From positions 50,049 through 114,048 of the forward strand of contig CAMOVK010000002.1 in NCBI GenBank assembly GCA_946627325.1: DNA of 64,000 bases. The letters are read 5' to 3'. A program made the translations under genes and the position numbers. This stretch comes from an uncultured Prevotella sp. (lineage in GTDB: Bacteria; Bacteroidota; Bacteroidia; Bacteroidales; Bacteroidaceae). Shown here piece by piece: positions 18,132 through 25,994 of the stretch (position 1 is its first letter; every line of letters starts with the position of its first letter). The notes below the pieces were generated by a model, which was given only the letters and a program-made list of their open reading frames with translations, was not told where the DNA came from and did no database searches.

Positions 18132-18609
18132 ACCAGAAGACCTTGACTGGCTATACACGATAGAAAACGACAGAAGTCTTTGGGAAGTAGGAGCCACGAA
18201 TGTTCCTTATTCCAAGTTTGCGCTAAGCAACTATATAGCATCGAGTGTCGCAGATATTTACATCGACCACCAAGTGAGGCTTATTGTCGAAACAATCGCA
18301 GGCAAAGAACGAGTCGGGATTGTCGATTTGATAAATTTCGAGCCAGCGCATTTACGAGCAGAAGTGGGAATCGTTATTGAAAAACGTTTTCGCAGAAAAG
18401 GTTATGCCAGCAAAGTGCTCACCTTGCTGAAGGATTATGCCTTGACGACAGTGCATATCCATACCCTATACGCCATAGTAGGCACTCGAAATGACTCATC
18501 GATGAAACTTTTCGAGAAAAATGGATTTGTCAATAATGGCACTCTAAAGGATTGGTTTCGAAGAGAGGTGACGTTCGAAGATGCCGTAGTGTGGCAGTGT
18601 TTGCTCTGA
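18097..18609 (+). CDS. GNAT family N-acetyltransferase
   Basis: A 170-residue acetyltransferase of the RimJ/RimL-like GNAT group that uses acetyl-CoA. The N-terminal LRAIEPEDLDWLYTIEND and the acetyl-CoA loop EKRFRRKGYASKVL (Arg-Arg-Lys-Gly-Tyr-Ala) are clear, as is the C-terminal VGTRNDSSMKLFEKNGF typical of the family. The substrate is unknown: a protein N-terminus, an amino sugar or a polyamine are all possible, and the position next to a glycosyltransferase makes a sugar worth considering. The start at 18097 lies inside the upstream gene, giving a 35-bp overlap. No alternative ATG fits the conserved N-terminus better. Confidence 0.9.
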   Translation: MKLSPIQLRAIEPEDLDWLYTIENDRSLWEVGATNVPYSKFALSNYIASSVADIYIDHQVRLIVETIAGKERVGIVDLINFEPAHLRAEVGIVIEKRFRRKGYASKVLTLLKDYALTTVHIHTLYAIVGTRNDSSMKLFEKNGFVNNGTLKDWFRREVTFEDAVVWQCLL

Positions 18610-18656
18610 TTAGTGAAAGACAACGAAGTAATAATTATATATAAATTCATAAGGTT

Positions 18657-18848
18657 ATGTTTGGATTAGGAACTCAAGAATTGTTGCTTATAGCACTCAT
18701 AGTGTTATTGCTATTTGGTGCGAAGCGTATTCCCGAACTAATGAAAGGTTTAGGTCAGGGAGTAAAAAGTTTTAAGGAAGGAATGAAGGAAGGTAAAGAT
18801 GACAATCAGAAAATGAAAGATGATTCGAAGGAAGAAAAATTAGATTAG
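18657..18848 (+). CDS. tatA: twin-arginine translocase subunit TatA
   Basis: A 63-residue Tat pore-forming subunit. It has the expected short N-terminal transmembrane helix ([21 protein letters not shown], with the FGxxxIPEL hinge), an amphipathic helix ([17 protein letters not shown]), and a charged Lys/Asp/Glu tail. It belongs to the TatA/TatE type; no separate TatB is present, which is usual for Bacteroidota. tatC follows 11 bp later. A ribosome-binding AAGG lies just upstream of the ATG. Confidence 0.96.
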   Translation: MFGLGTQELLLIALIVLLLFGAKRIPELMKGLGQGVKSFKEGMKEGKDDNQKMKDDSKEEKLD

Positions 18849-18859
18849 AGTCTTAGCAG

Positions 18860-19624
18860 ATGAGCGAACAGAAGTTGTCGACATTTTGGGACCATCTAGA
18901 TGAATTGCGAAAAGTAATTATCCGTATGATAATAGCAATTGTCGCCGTAGCATTGGTGGCTTTTGCTTGTAAAGATATGCTTTTTGCCGTCGTATTGGCA
19001 CCTTCACGTTCCGACTTCTGGCTTTTCCGATTTATAGGCGTTGACTCGTTCGACCTCCAACTGATGAATACCCTACTAACAGAGCAATTTATGATTCATA
19101 TTAGAGTCTCTCTATATATAGGCATCATGGTTGCTTCGCCATATCTTCTTTATTTGCTGGTTGGATTTATATCACCAGCCCTGTATGACAATGAACGAAA
19201 GATGGGAGCAATGGTAGTGGTTTCCGCATTCATAATGTTTTTTATCGGCTCTGCGATAAACTATTTTATCATATTTCCACTTACGGTACATTTTCTTGGT
19301 ACTTATCAGGTAAGTGCCGATGTGGCAAATATGCTTACGATAAGTAATTATGTTGATACCCTTATGTCGATGAACATACTGATGGGTTTGGTTTTCGAGT
19401 TGCCGATAGTTTGTTACATAGCAGGTCGATTTGGTTTCTTAACAAGGGATTTGATGCAACGTTTTCGCCGTCATGCAATAGTTGCTATTCTGATTGTTGC
19501 TGCAATTATTACACCAACAACTGATATGATTACATTATTAGTGGTGTCGCTGCCTATATGGCTTCTGTATGAGATGAGTATTTTGTTGGTTAAAAGAAGA
19601 CATTATGAGATTAAGAAAAATTAG
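18860..19624 (+). CDS. tatC: twin-arginine translocase subunit TatC
   Basis: A 254-residue, six-helix inner-membrane receptor for twin-arginine signal peptides. The N-terminal TFWDHLDELRKVIIR carries the conserved 'HLxELR' motif that contacts the RR motif. The segment HIRVSLYIGIMVASPYLLYLLVGFISPALYDNERK matches the conserved first periplasmic loop and helix 3. Later comes GLVFELPIVCYIAGRFGFLT, including the conserved Glu and Pro. Length is normal. Its 3' end overlaps the start of the ferredoxin gene by 20 bp, and the two genes downstream encode proteins with RR motifs, so the translocase is encoded together with probable substrates. Confidence 0.97.
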   Translation: MSEQKLSTFWDHLDELRKVIIRMIIAIVAVALVAFACKDMLFAVVLAPSRSDFWLFRFIGVDSFDLQLMNTLLTEQFMIHIRVSLYIGIMVASPYLLYLLVGFISPALYDNERKMGAMVVVSAFIMFFIGSAINYFIIFPLTVHFLGTYQVSADVANMLTISNYVDTLMSMNILMGLVFELPIVCYIAGRFGFLTRDLMQRFRRHAIVAILIVAAIITPTTDMITLLVVSLPIWLLYEMSILLVKRRHYEIKKN

Positions 19625-21122
19625 GAGATTGTTGGCAATCGTGTTTTTTGCGATGACAACATTATTGTTTTTAGACTTTTCAGGAACAATTCACCACTGG
19701 TTTGGTTGGATGGCTAAAGTGCAGCTAATACCAGCATTATTGGCTACAAATGCCATAGTGGTTCTTACACTATTGGTGCTAACCCTTATCTTTGGTCGCA
19801 TTTATTGTTCAGTTGTTTGCCCGCTTGGAGTATTTCAAGACATATTGGCAAGAATTACAAGCGTGAAAAACAAGCACAAATACACATATTCGAAAGCGAA
19901 GAGTTTCCTGCGATATACGATGCTGGTAGTATTTGTAGGCTTATTCATTGCTGGACTCAATTCCATGTTTGCCCTGCTTGAACCTTATAGTGCCTATGGA
20001 AGAATAGCATCTAACCTTTTTGCTCCATTGTATATAATGATAAACAATGGTTTGGCATATCTTGCAGAGCGTATTGATAGTTATGCTTTTTACAGCGTTG
20101 ATATATGGCTTAAAGGTATAGTGGTTTTCGTCGTCGCTCTTGTCACATTTATAGTAGTGGCATTGCTTTCTTGGAAGGGAGGAAGAACTTATTGTAATAC
20201 TATTTGCCCAGTAGGAACTATTTTGAGTTTGTTCGCACGTTTTTCACTCTACAAAATACGATTTGATGAGCAAAAATGCAAAAAGTGTTCGAAGTGTACT
20301 AAGGCTTGTAAGGCATCGTGTATTGATTATAATACACAAAAAGTAGATTATAGTCGTTGTGTTGTTTGTGGCAATTGTTTGGAAGAATGTCGTTTTGGAG
20401 CTCTCCATTATGAGTTGAGAAAGAAAAAATCTGCAACTCCTATATCAGAATCTGCTTCGAGCAACGATGCCGTTTCTTGCGAAGAACCTGTAAATACCAC
20501 TCGTCGTTCCTTCCTACTTTCTACAGCATTGCTATCGGCAACAGCATTTGCACAAGACAAAATCAAACTTGATGGTGGCTTGGCTGAATTGAAGCCACGA
20601 GAAAAGCGCAAAAGAGAGACACCTTTGACCCCTCCAGGAGCGTTGAGTGCACAAAATTTTGCTCAGCATTGCACCGCCTGTCAGTTGTGTATTGCAGAAT
20701 GTCCCAATGATGTGTTACGACCGTCAATCGACTGGCAGACGTTGATGCAGCCAGTCATGTCGTACGAAAGAGGCTTCTGTCGCCCAGAGTGTGTACGATG
20801 CTCTGAGGTTTGTCCGACAGGCGCAATTCGTTTGATTACTCGCGAACAGAAAAGTTCCACTCAGATAGGTCATGCCCATTGGCAAGGGTTCAATTGCATC
20901 GTCTTGTCAGATGAAGTGGAATGTGGAAACTGTTCCCGTCATTGTCCATCAGGTGCAATTGAGATGGTACCATTAAGAAAAGATGACGCCGACTCACCAT
21001 TAGTACCATCTATCGATGAAGAGTACTGCATTGGTTGTGGTGCTTGTGAATATGTTTGCCCAGCTCGTCCGTTATCGGCGATTTACGTCGAAGGTCACGA
21101 GGTGCATAAGGAAATACAATAA
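19605..21122 (+). CDS. NapH/NapG-like polytopic 4Fe-4S ferredoxin with an internal twin-arginine segment
   Basis: A 505-residue membrane iron-sulfur protein. Residues 1-220 hold four hydrophobic helices with two NosR/NapH-type CxxxCP motifs (C68/C72 and C197/C201). Residues 225-262 hold two CxxCxxCxxxC ferredoxin clusters (C225-C228-C231-C235 and C252-C255-C258-C262). Then comes TTRRSFLLSTALLSATAFAQ (298-317), a twin-arginine signal-like segment in the middle of the protein. Residues 350-490 hold a second set of [4Fe-4S] motifs (C356..C366, C392..C403, C440..C447, C475..C485), resembling NapG/NapF. This looks like a fusion of a NapH-type membrane subunit with a Tat-exported ferredoxin. It would pass electrons across the membrane, possibly to the reductase encoded next. 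The electron source and acceptor are unknown. Confidence 0.87.
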   Translation: MRLRKIRRLLAIVFFAMTTLLFLDFSGTIHHWFGWMAKVQLIPALLATNAIVVLTLLVLTLIFGRIYCSVVCPLGVFQDILARITSVKNKHKYTYSKAKSFLRYTMLVVFVGLFIAGLNSMFALLEPYSAYGRIASNLFAPLYIMINNGLAYLAERIDSYAFYSVDIWLKGIVVFVVALVTFIVVALLSWKGGRTYCNTICPVGTILSLFARFSLYKIRFDEQKCKKCSKCTKACKASCIDYNTQKVDYSRCVVCGNCLEECRFGALHYELRKKKSATPISESASSNDAVSCEEPVNTTRRSFLLSTALLSATAFAQDKIKLDGGLAELKPREKRKRETPLTPPGALSAQNFAQHCTACQLCIAECPNDVLRPSIDWQTLMQPVMSYERGFCRPECVRCSEVCPTGAIRLITREQKSSTQIGHAHWQGFNCIVLSDEVECGNCSRHCPSGAIEMVPLRKDDADSPLVPSIDEEYCIGCGACEYVCPARPLSAIYVEGHEVHKEIQ

Positions 21123-21145
21123 TAATTAATTATACATAGAAAAAG

Positions 21146-22567
21146 ATGAATAACAACATATCACGTCGTCGATTTTTTAAGATATTAGGCTCTACAGCCA
21201 CCGCGGTGGGATTGTCTTTGGTGGGATGTAAGTCAGATGATAAAACAGCTAAGCCTGATGATTATAAAAACCAAGCCGCCCCCCCTAAAGGTAAGATGAC
21301 CTACAGGTTAAACCATAATTCAGGCGACAAAGTTTCTATTTTAGGTTATGGCATGATGCGTTTGCCTATGAAGGGCGATGTTAATGGTCCTTCACAAGAT
21401 GGAGAAATAGCGATTGACCAAGACATGGTAAACCGCCTTGTCGATTATGCCATAGAACATGGAGTTAACTATTTCGACACTTCGCCTGCTTATTGTCAGG
21501 GCAAGTCGGAAGGGAGTACAGGTCAGGCTCTTTCTCGCCATAAGCGCGATAAATACTTTATAGCAACTAAATTGTCGAATTTTGCTCCTGCAACTTGGTC
21601 GCGAGAGGAGTCGATGAAAATCTACAAGAAGTCGTTTAGAGAGTTGCAGACCGATTATATCGATTATTATCTGCTTCATGCCATAGGCATGGGTGAAGAT
21701 GGTATGGATGAGATGCAGAAAAGATACTTCGACAATGGTATGCTCGATTTTCTACTCGAAGAGCGCCAAAAGGGAAAAATCCGCAATCTCGGTTTCTCTT
21801 ATCATGGAGATATCGGATGTTTCGATTATTTGTTGGCACGACACGACAAGTATAAATGGGATTTCGTTCAGATAGAGCTCAATTATCTTGACTGGAACTT
21901 TGCTGACGAAATAAACGCTCGAAACACCGACGCGGTATATCTCTATCGTGAATTAGAAAAACGTAATATCCCAGCCGTTATCATGGAACCTCTACTCGGT
22001 GGTAGGTTGGCAAAAATGCCACACTCTATTATGAGAAGTCTGAAGGAACTGAATCCGCAGGCGAGTGTCGCATCGTGGGCTTTTCGATATGCAGGAACCC
22101 CCAAGGGCGTGTTGACCGTATTAAGTGGCATGACATATATGGAGCATCTAAAAGACAATTTGCTATCGATGTGTCCACTTAAACCCCTAAGCGATAGTGA
22201 GATGCGCTTTCTCGACCGCGATGTGGCTTCGCAAATTGTCGATTACAAACTCATACCTTGCAACGATTGCAAATACTGCATGCCTTGCCCGTATGGTATC
22301 GACATACCTGGAGTGTTTTTGCACTACAATCGCTGTCAAAACGAAAGCAATGTGCCACGCTCAAAGCAAGACGCCAACTACAAGTCAGCCCGTAGAGCAT
22401 TCTTGATAGGCTACGATCGCAGTGTGCCTCGAATGCGACAAGCCGACCATTGCACAGGATGCGGAAAGTGTCTGAGAGAATGTCCGCAACGAATAGCCAT
22501 ACCACAAGAAATGGAGCGTATATCAAAATACACCGACCAACTGAAACAAGGAACGTTAGATGTTTGA
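21146..22567 (+). CDS. Tat-signal aldo/keto reductase with C-terminal 4Fe-4S domain
   Basis: A 473-residue predicted Tat-exported lipoprotein. The N-terminus has SRRRFFKILG (RR motif at residues 7-9) and a lipobox-like LVGC (Cys28). The aldo/keto reductase barrel follows. The catalytic tetrad is recognisable as Asp/Tyr in NYFDTSPAYCQG, Lys in FIATKLSNF and His in YYLLHAIG. The C-terminus has a CNDCKYCMPCPYGIDIPG motif and a CTGCGKCLRECPQRI cluster, as in ferredoxin-linked AKR proteins of anaerobes. If it works outside the cytoplasm it cannot use NADPH, so electrons probably come through iron-sulfur clusters from the adjacent polytopic ferredoxin (inference). The substrate is unknown. It overlaps the TamL-like gene by 8 bp. 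Confidence 0.9.
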   Translation: MNNNISRRRFFKILGSTATAVGLSLVGCKSDDKTAKPDDYKNQAAPPKGKMTYRLNHNSGDKVSILGYGMMRLPMKGDVNGPSQDGEIAIDQDMVNRLVDYAIEHGVNYFDTSPAYCQGKSEGSTGQALSRHKRDKYFIATKLSNFAPATWSREESMKIYKKSFRELQTDYIDYYLLHAIGMGEDGMDEMQKRYFDNGMLDFLLEERQKGKIRNLGFSYHGDIGCFDYLLARHDKYKWDFVQIELNYLDWNFADEINARNTDAVYLYRELEKRNIPAVIMEPLLGGRLAKMPHSIMRSLKELNPQASVASWAFRYAGTPKGVLTVLSGMTYMEHLKDNLLSMCPLKPLSDSEMRFLDRDVASQIVDYKLIPCNDCKYCMPCPYGIDIPGVFLHYNRCQNESNVPRSKQDANYKSARRAFLIGYDRSVPRMRQADHCTGCGKCLRECPQRIAIPQEMERISKYTDQLKQGTLDV

Positions 22568-24701
22568 TTACCGATATACTCTCCGTGCGCTATCGATTGC
22601 TCTCGTAGCTCTGAGTGTCGTGCTTTCTTCCTGCAGTGCTACGCGCGAGCTCAGCGATGGACAAGCTCGTGTAAAATCCGAAAAAGCCATATCTACAAAT
22701 AAAAAATCAGATATTGGTTTTCTAAATGCCTACCTTCGACATCGTTCTGCAGCGTTAAAACGAAAGCAAATGCAAATCTACGACTCGGTGATAGTCGAAA
22801 AACGAAGCCGCGAGTTGTTGACGCTCGCACACCAAGAAGGTTATCTCAACGCCAAAGTAACGCCGACGGTTGACGTAAAAAAGCAAAAAGCACGAGTCCG
22901 CTATCTGGTAGATACAGGCGAGCCATACTTCGTTCACTCAGTGAAATACAATATCGCCGATACCACCATCGCACGTCTAATACGCGACGATGTGACAAAC
23001 ATACCATTAAGACGAGGATGCAAGTTCTCTATAGACCTCTTGAGCGATACAAGAAACGCTATAACAAACTTGTTGAAGAGCAAAGGCTACTATAAATTCA
23101 ATAAAGACTACATCCACTTCGACGCCGACACCACCTTCGGAAGCCGCTTGATAGATTTAACTACGAACGTCGAGAGTCCAAGGAGTAATGAAACCGACTC
23201 TATCGTACACCATAGACAATATCATATTGGAAATGTGGAGTTTGTGCAGGCTGAAAACAACCCGAGCCGATTACGTCGCAAAGTCGTTGAAAACAACATG
23301 TTGCTAAAGACAGGTGATATTTATGATGCCAACAAACTACAACGCACATACAATAATTATAGTAGGCTTCACGCAATAAAATACACCAATATACGATTTT
23401 CCGAACGACCCGATACCACGCTTCTTGACGCACGAGTAACTGTTGTCACAGGCAAAGCCAATACAATAAGTTTTCAGCCAGAAGGAACCAACACTGCTGG
23501 AAATCTTGGAGCAGCCGCACAACTAACGTATGAAAACCGAAACCTCTTCCGAGGGTCAGAAACGCTATCCATCGGACTACGAGCCGCTTTCGAAGCCATA
23601 ACAGGACTCGAAGGCTATCAAAACAAGGATTATGAAGAATATGGAGTGGAAACAAAATTGCTCTTCCCTCGATTAATACTACCGTTCGTCTCAAGCCGAA
23701 CCACAATCCATTCTACAGCCTCCTCAGAGTTGTCTCTGAGTTATAGCCTGCAAAACCGACCAGAATTCCACCGACGAGTATTTACGTCGGCATGGAGATA
23801 CAGATGGGAAAAAAAGACACCACCTCACGCCAATTATTCCTTTCGCGTAGATGTGCTCGACCTAAACTACATATACATGCCATGGATAGCACCAACATTT
23901 AAGTCAGACTATCTTGATAATGCATCAACGCGCAATGCTATATTGCGTTATAACTATGAAGATTTGTTCTTAATGAAGACAGGCTTTAGTTTTCGTCGTT
24001 CTACTCTTAATAGCACTATGCGTTTCAATATAGAAACGGCAGGTAATCTTTTGTCGTTACTTTCTGTAATGACCAATACGAAAACCAATAATATGTCTGA
24101 ACGCACCATTTTCAATATTGCCTATGCCCAATATGTTAAAACAGATATAGACTATTCTCACACTATAAAATTAACTCCACGCACTCGCCTTGTTGTTCAT
24201 GGAGCTTTTGGCTTTGCATATCCTTATGGAAACTCCACTGTACTCCCTTTTGAAAAGCGATATTTTGCAGGGGGAGCAAACTCTGTTAGAGGGTGGAGTA
24301 TTCGTCAGCTTGGACCAGGCAAATATCGAACCAGCGATGGCAAAATCGACTTCATCAACCAAACGGGTGATGTCAAACTCGACCTTAATGCAGAATACCG
24401 TTTACCGCTATTTTGGAAATTCGATGGAGCAGCATTCATTGATGCAGGAAATATATGGACATTGAGAGATTACCCAGACCAACCGCGTGGTAAGTTCTCT
24501 TTTAGTCACTTTCTAACGGAGCTTGCTGTGAGTTATGGCATCGGTTTGCGCCTTAATTTCGATTATTTTGTTCTCCGATTTGATTGCGGAGTAAAAGCAA
24601 TAAATCCATCTTACACAACAAACCGTGAACATTTTCCCATATTCCATCCACGTTTTAGTCGCGACGTAGCCCTCCATTTTGCTGTTGGTCTGCCATTTTG
24701 A
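22560..24701 (+). CDS. lipidated TamA-like outer-membrane protein (TamL type), orphan copy
   Basis: A 713-residue Omp85-superfamily protein. It starts with a lipoprotein signal (VLSSC, Cys25, followed by SATRELSDGQ), then POTRA-like repeats (EPYFVHSVKYNIAD; YHIGNVEFVQAENNP; TGDIYDANKLQRTYNNYSRL), and a C-terminal 16-stranded barrel. Visible barrel landmarks are FAGGANSVRGWSIRQLGPG (the conserved VRGW loop-6 motif), GAAFIDAGNIW, and the terminal strand VALHFAVGLPF. TamL is the lipidated TamA variant described for Bacteroidota, which works with TamB. Here no tamB is adjacent; the gene overlaps the Tat-signal reductase gene by 8 bp instead. A second TamL lies at 52837-55158 next to tamB. Confidence 0.88.
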   Translation: MFDYRYTLRALSIALVALSVVLSSCSATRELSDGQARVKSEKAISTNKKSDIGFLNAYLRHRSAALKRKQMQIYDSVIVEKRSRELLTLAHQEGYLNAKVTPTVDVKKQKARVRYLVDTGEPYFVHSVKYNIADTTIARLIRDDVTNIPLRRGCKFSIDLLSDTRNAITNLLKSKGYYKFNKDYIHFDADTTFGSRLIDLTTNVESPRSNETDSIVHHRQYHIGNVEFVQAENNPSRLRRKVVENNMLLKTGDIYDANKLQRTYNNYSRLHAIKYTNIRFSERPDTTLLDARVTVVTGKANTISFQPEGTNTAGNLGAAAQLTYENRNLFRGSETLSIGLRAAFEAITGLEGYQNKDYEEYGVETKLLFPRLILPFVSSRTTIHSTASSELSLSYSLQNRPEFHRRVFTSAWRYRWEKKTPPHANYSFRVDVLDLNYIYMPWIAPTFKSDYLDNASTRNAILRYNYEDLFLMKTGFSFRRSTLNSTMRFNIETAGNLLSLLSVMTNTKTNNMSERTIFNIAYAQYVKTDIDYSHTIKLTPRTRLVVHGAFGFAYPYGNSTVLPFEKRYFAGGANSVRGWSIRQLGPGKYRTSDGKIDFINQTGDVKLDLNAEYRLPLFWKFDGAAFIDAGNIWTLRDYPDQPRGKFSFSHFLTELAVSYGIGLRLNFDYFVLRFDCGVKAINPSYTTNREHFPIFHPRFSRDVALHFAVGLPF

Positions 24702-24796
24702 TAATATTTTACAGCCAAAAAATTTATATACCTATTTTTTTTATTACATTTGTAGCATATTTTATTCACTTATTGATAATACCCTGATTATATTAG

Positions 24797-25606
24797 ATGC
24801 TCAATTTTATTTCATTCGGCAGTGGCAGTAGCGGCAATTGCTATTTTTTCTACTCCGAAACCGATGGTTTGATGATAGATGCAGGTATTGGTCCGAGATC
24901 TATAAAACGTTATTTCCAAGACTACAATCTATCCCTCTCGTCGTTAAGACACGTTTTAATCACTCATGACCATGCCGACCACGTCAAGTCGGCAGGCAGC
25001 CTAAGCCTTGCCTATCATCTGCCAGTCTATGCCACGAGGAAAACCTTTCATGGAATCAACAATAACCCCAGCGTACACAAGAAGATAGCCCCCGTCAATC
25101 AGCATATAATCGAATGCGATACCACCATCATGATAGGCGATTTTGAGGTAACACCATTTTCTGTTCCTCACGATAGCGAAGACAGTGTAGGCTTTTTTAT
25201 CTCCTATGAAGGCATCGACGTTTGTCTGATGACTGACCTCGGACATGTGGCCGACACTGCAGGGCGCTACATCTCACTTGCAAACTATCTCATCATCGAA
25301 GCCAACCACGACCTCGAAATGCTACAAAGCGGACCTTACCCTCTCGACTTGAAGCAACGCATTGCCAGCCCCCGAGGACACTTGAACAACGACGATTGCG
25401 CCTCCGCCATAGCACGCTATGCCACCGACAACCTCCGACACATATGGCTCTGCCATCTCAGCGAAGAAAACAACAAACCCGAAAAAGCACAGTCAGCCGT
25501 TTGCGACGCCCTCGCCGCCTCGCCACTCGCCGACAGCGCAGTGCGCGTCAGCGTGCTCAACCGCAGACGACCAACAGGCGTTTTCCAACTCCGATTAGAT
25601 TATTAA
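24797..25606 (+). CDS. metallo-beta-lactamase fold hydrolase, WalJ/YycJ-like
   Basis: A 269-residue MBL-fold protein. The N-terminal ISFGSGSSGNCYFF and MIDAGIGPRSIKRYF are hallmarks of the YycJ/WalJ (VicX) group. The metal motif HDHADH is in LITHDHADHVKSAG, with a further Asp in LMTDLGH and a His in CHLSEENNKPEKA. Members of this group have been reported as 5'-to-3' exonucleases linked to cell-wall signalling or mismatch repair, but the function in Bacteroidota is not settled. The upstream gap has a -7-like TACATTTG (24745-24752) with a poor -33. YraN follows 28 bp downstream. Confidence 0.9.
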   Translation: MLNFISFGSGSSGNCYFFYSETDGLMIDAGIGPRSIKRYFQDYNLSLSSLRHVLITHDHADHVKSAGSLSLAYHLPVYATRKTFHGINNNPSVHKKIAPVNQHIIECDTTIMIGDFEVTPFSVPHDSEDSVGFFISYEGIDVCLMTDLGHVADTAGRYISLANYLIIEANHDLEMLQSGPYPLDLKQRIASPRGHLNNDDCASAIARYATDNLRHIWLCHLSEENNKPEKAQSAVCDALAASPLADSAVRVSVLNRRRPTGVFQLRLDY

Positions 25607-25634
25607 TACAACAATTCTTTCTTTTCGTTATCTT

Positions 25635-25994
25635 ATGGCAGTACATAATCAAATAGGCAAGTGGGGCGAAGAATATGCCGCTAAATATCTGGAGAATAAA
25701 GGCTATTATATTCTCGAACGTGATTGGCATTCTGGGCATAGAGACGTTGACATCATTGCACACTACGGAGACGATATAGTTTTTGTTGAAGTAAAGACTC
25801 GTCGGAGTGATAGTTTTGTTGACCCTCTCCAAGCAATCGACTATAATAAACTTCACAATCTTCGTATTGCAATCGACCATTACGTAAAGTCGCATAACAT
25901 TAATCTGAATGTGAGGTTTGACGTTATAAGCATTGTTGGTCTGAACGAATCGGATTGCAGGGTGAATCATTTAGAAGATGTCAATCTGTTTTAA
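25635..25994 (+). CDS. YraN family (UPF0102) nuclease-like protein
   Basis: A 119-residue protein of the YraN/UPF0102 family with a restriction-endonuclease-like fold. The N-terminal GKWGEEYAAKYLENKGYYIL is characteristic. The putative catalytic D...ExK site is HRDVDIIAHYGDDIVFVEVKTR. Its cellular role is not established; relatives are suspected to process branched DNA. The last 14 bp overlap the 3' end of the convergent GH92 gene (25981-25994). Confidence 0.94.
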   Translation: MAVHNQIGKWGEEYAAKYLENKGYYILERDWHSGHRDVDIIAHYGDDIVFVEVKTRRSDSFVDPLQAIDYNKLHNLRIAIDHYVKSHNINLNVRFDVISIVGLNESDCRVNHLEDVNLF

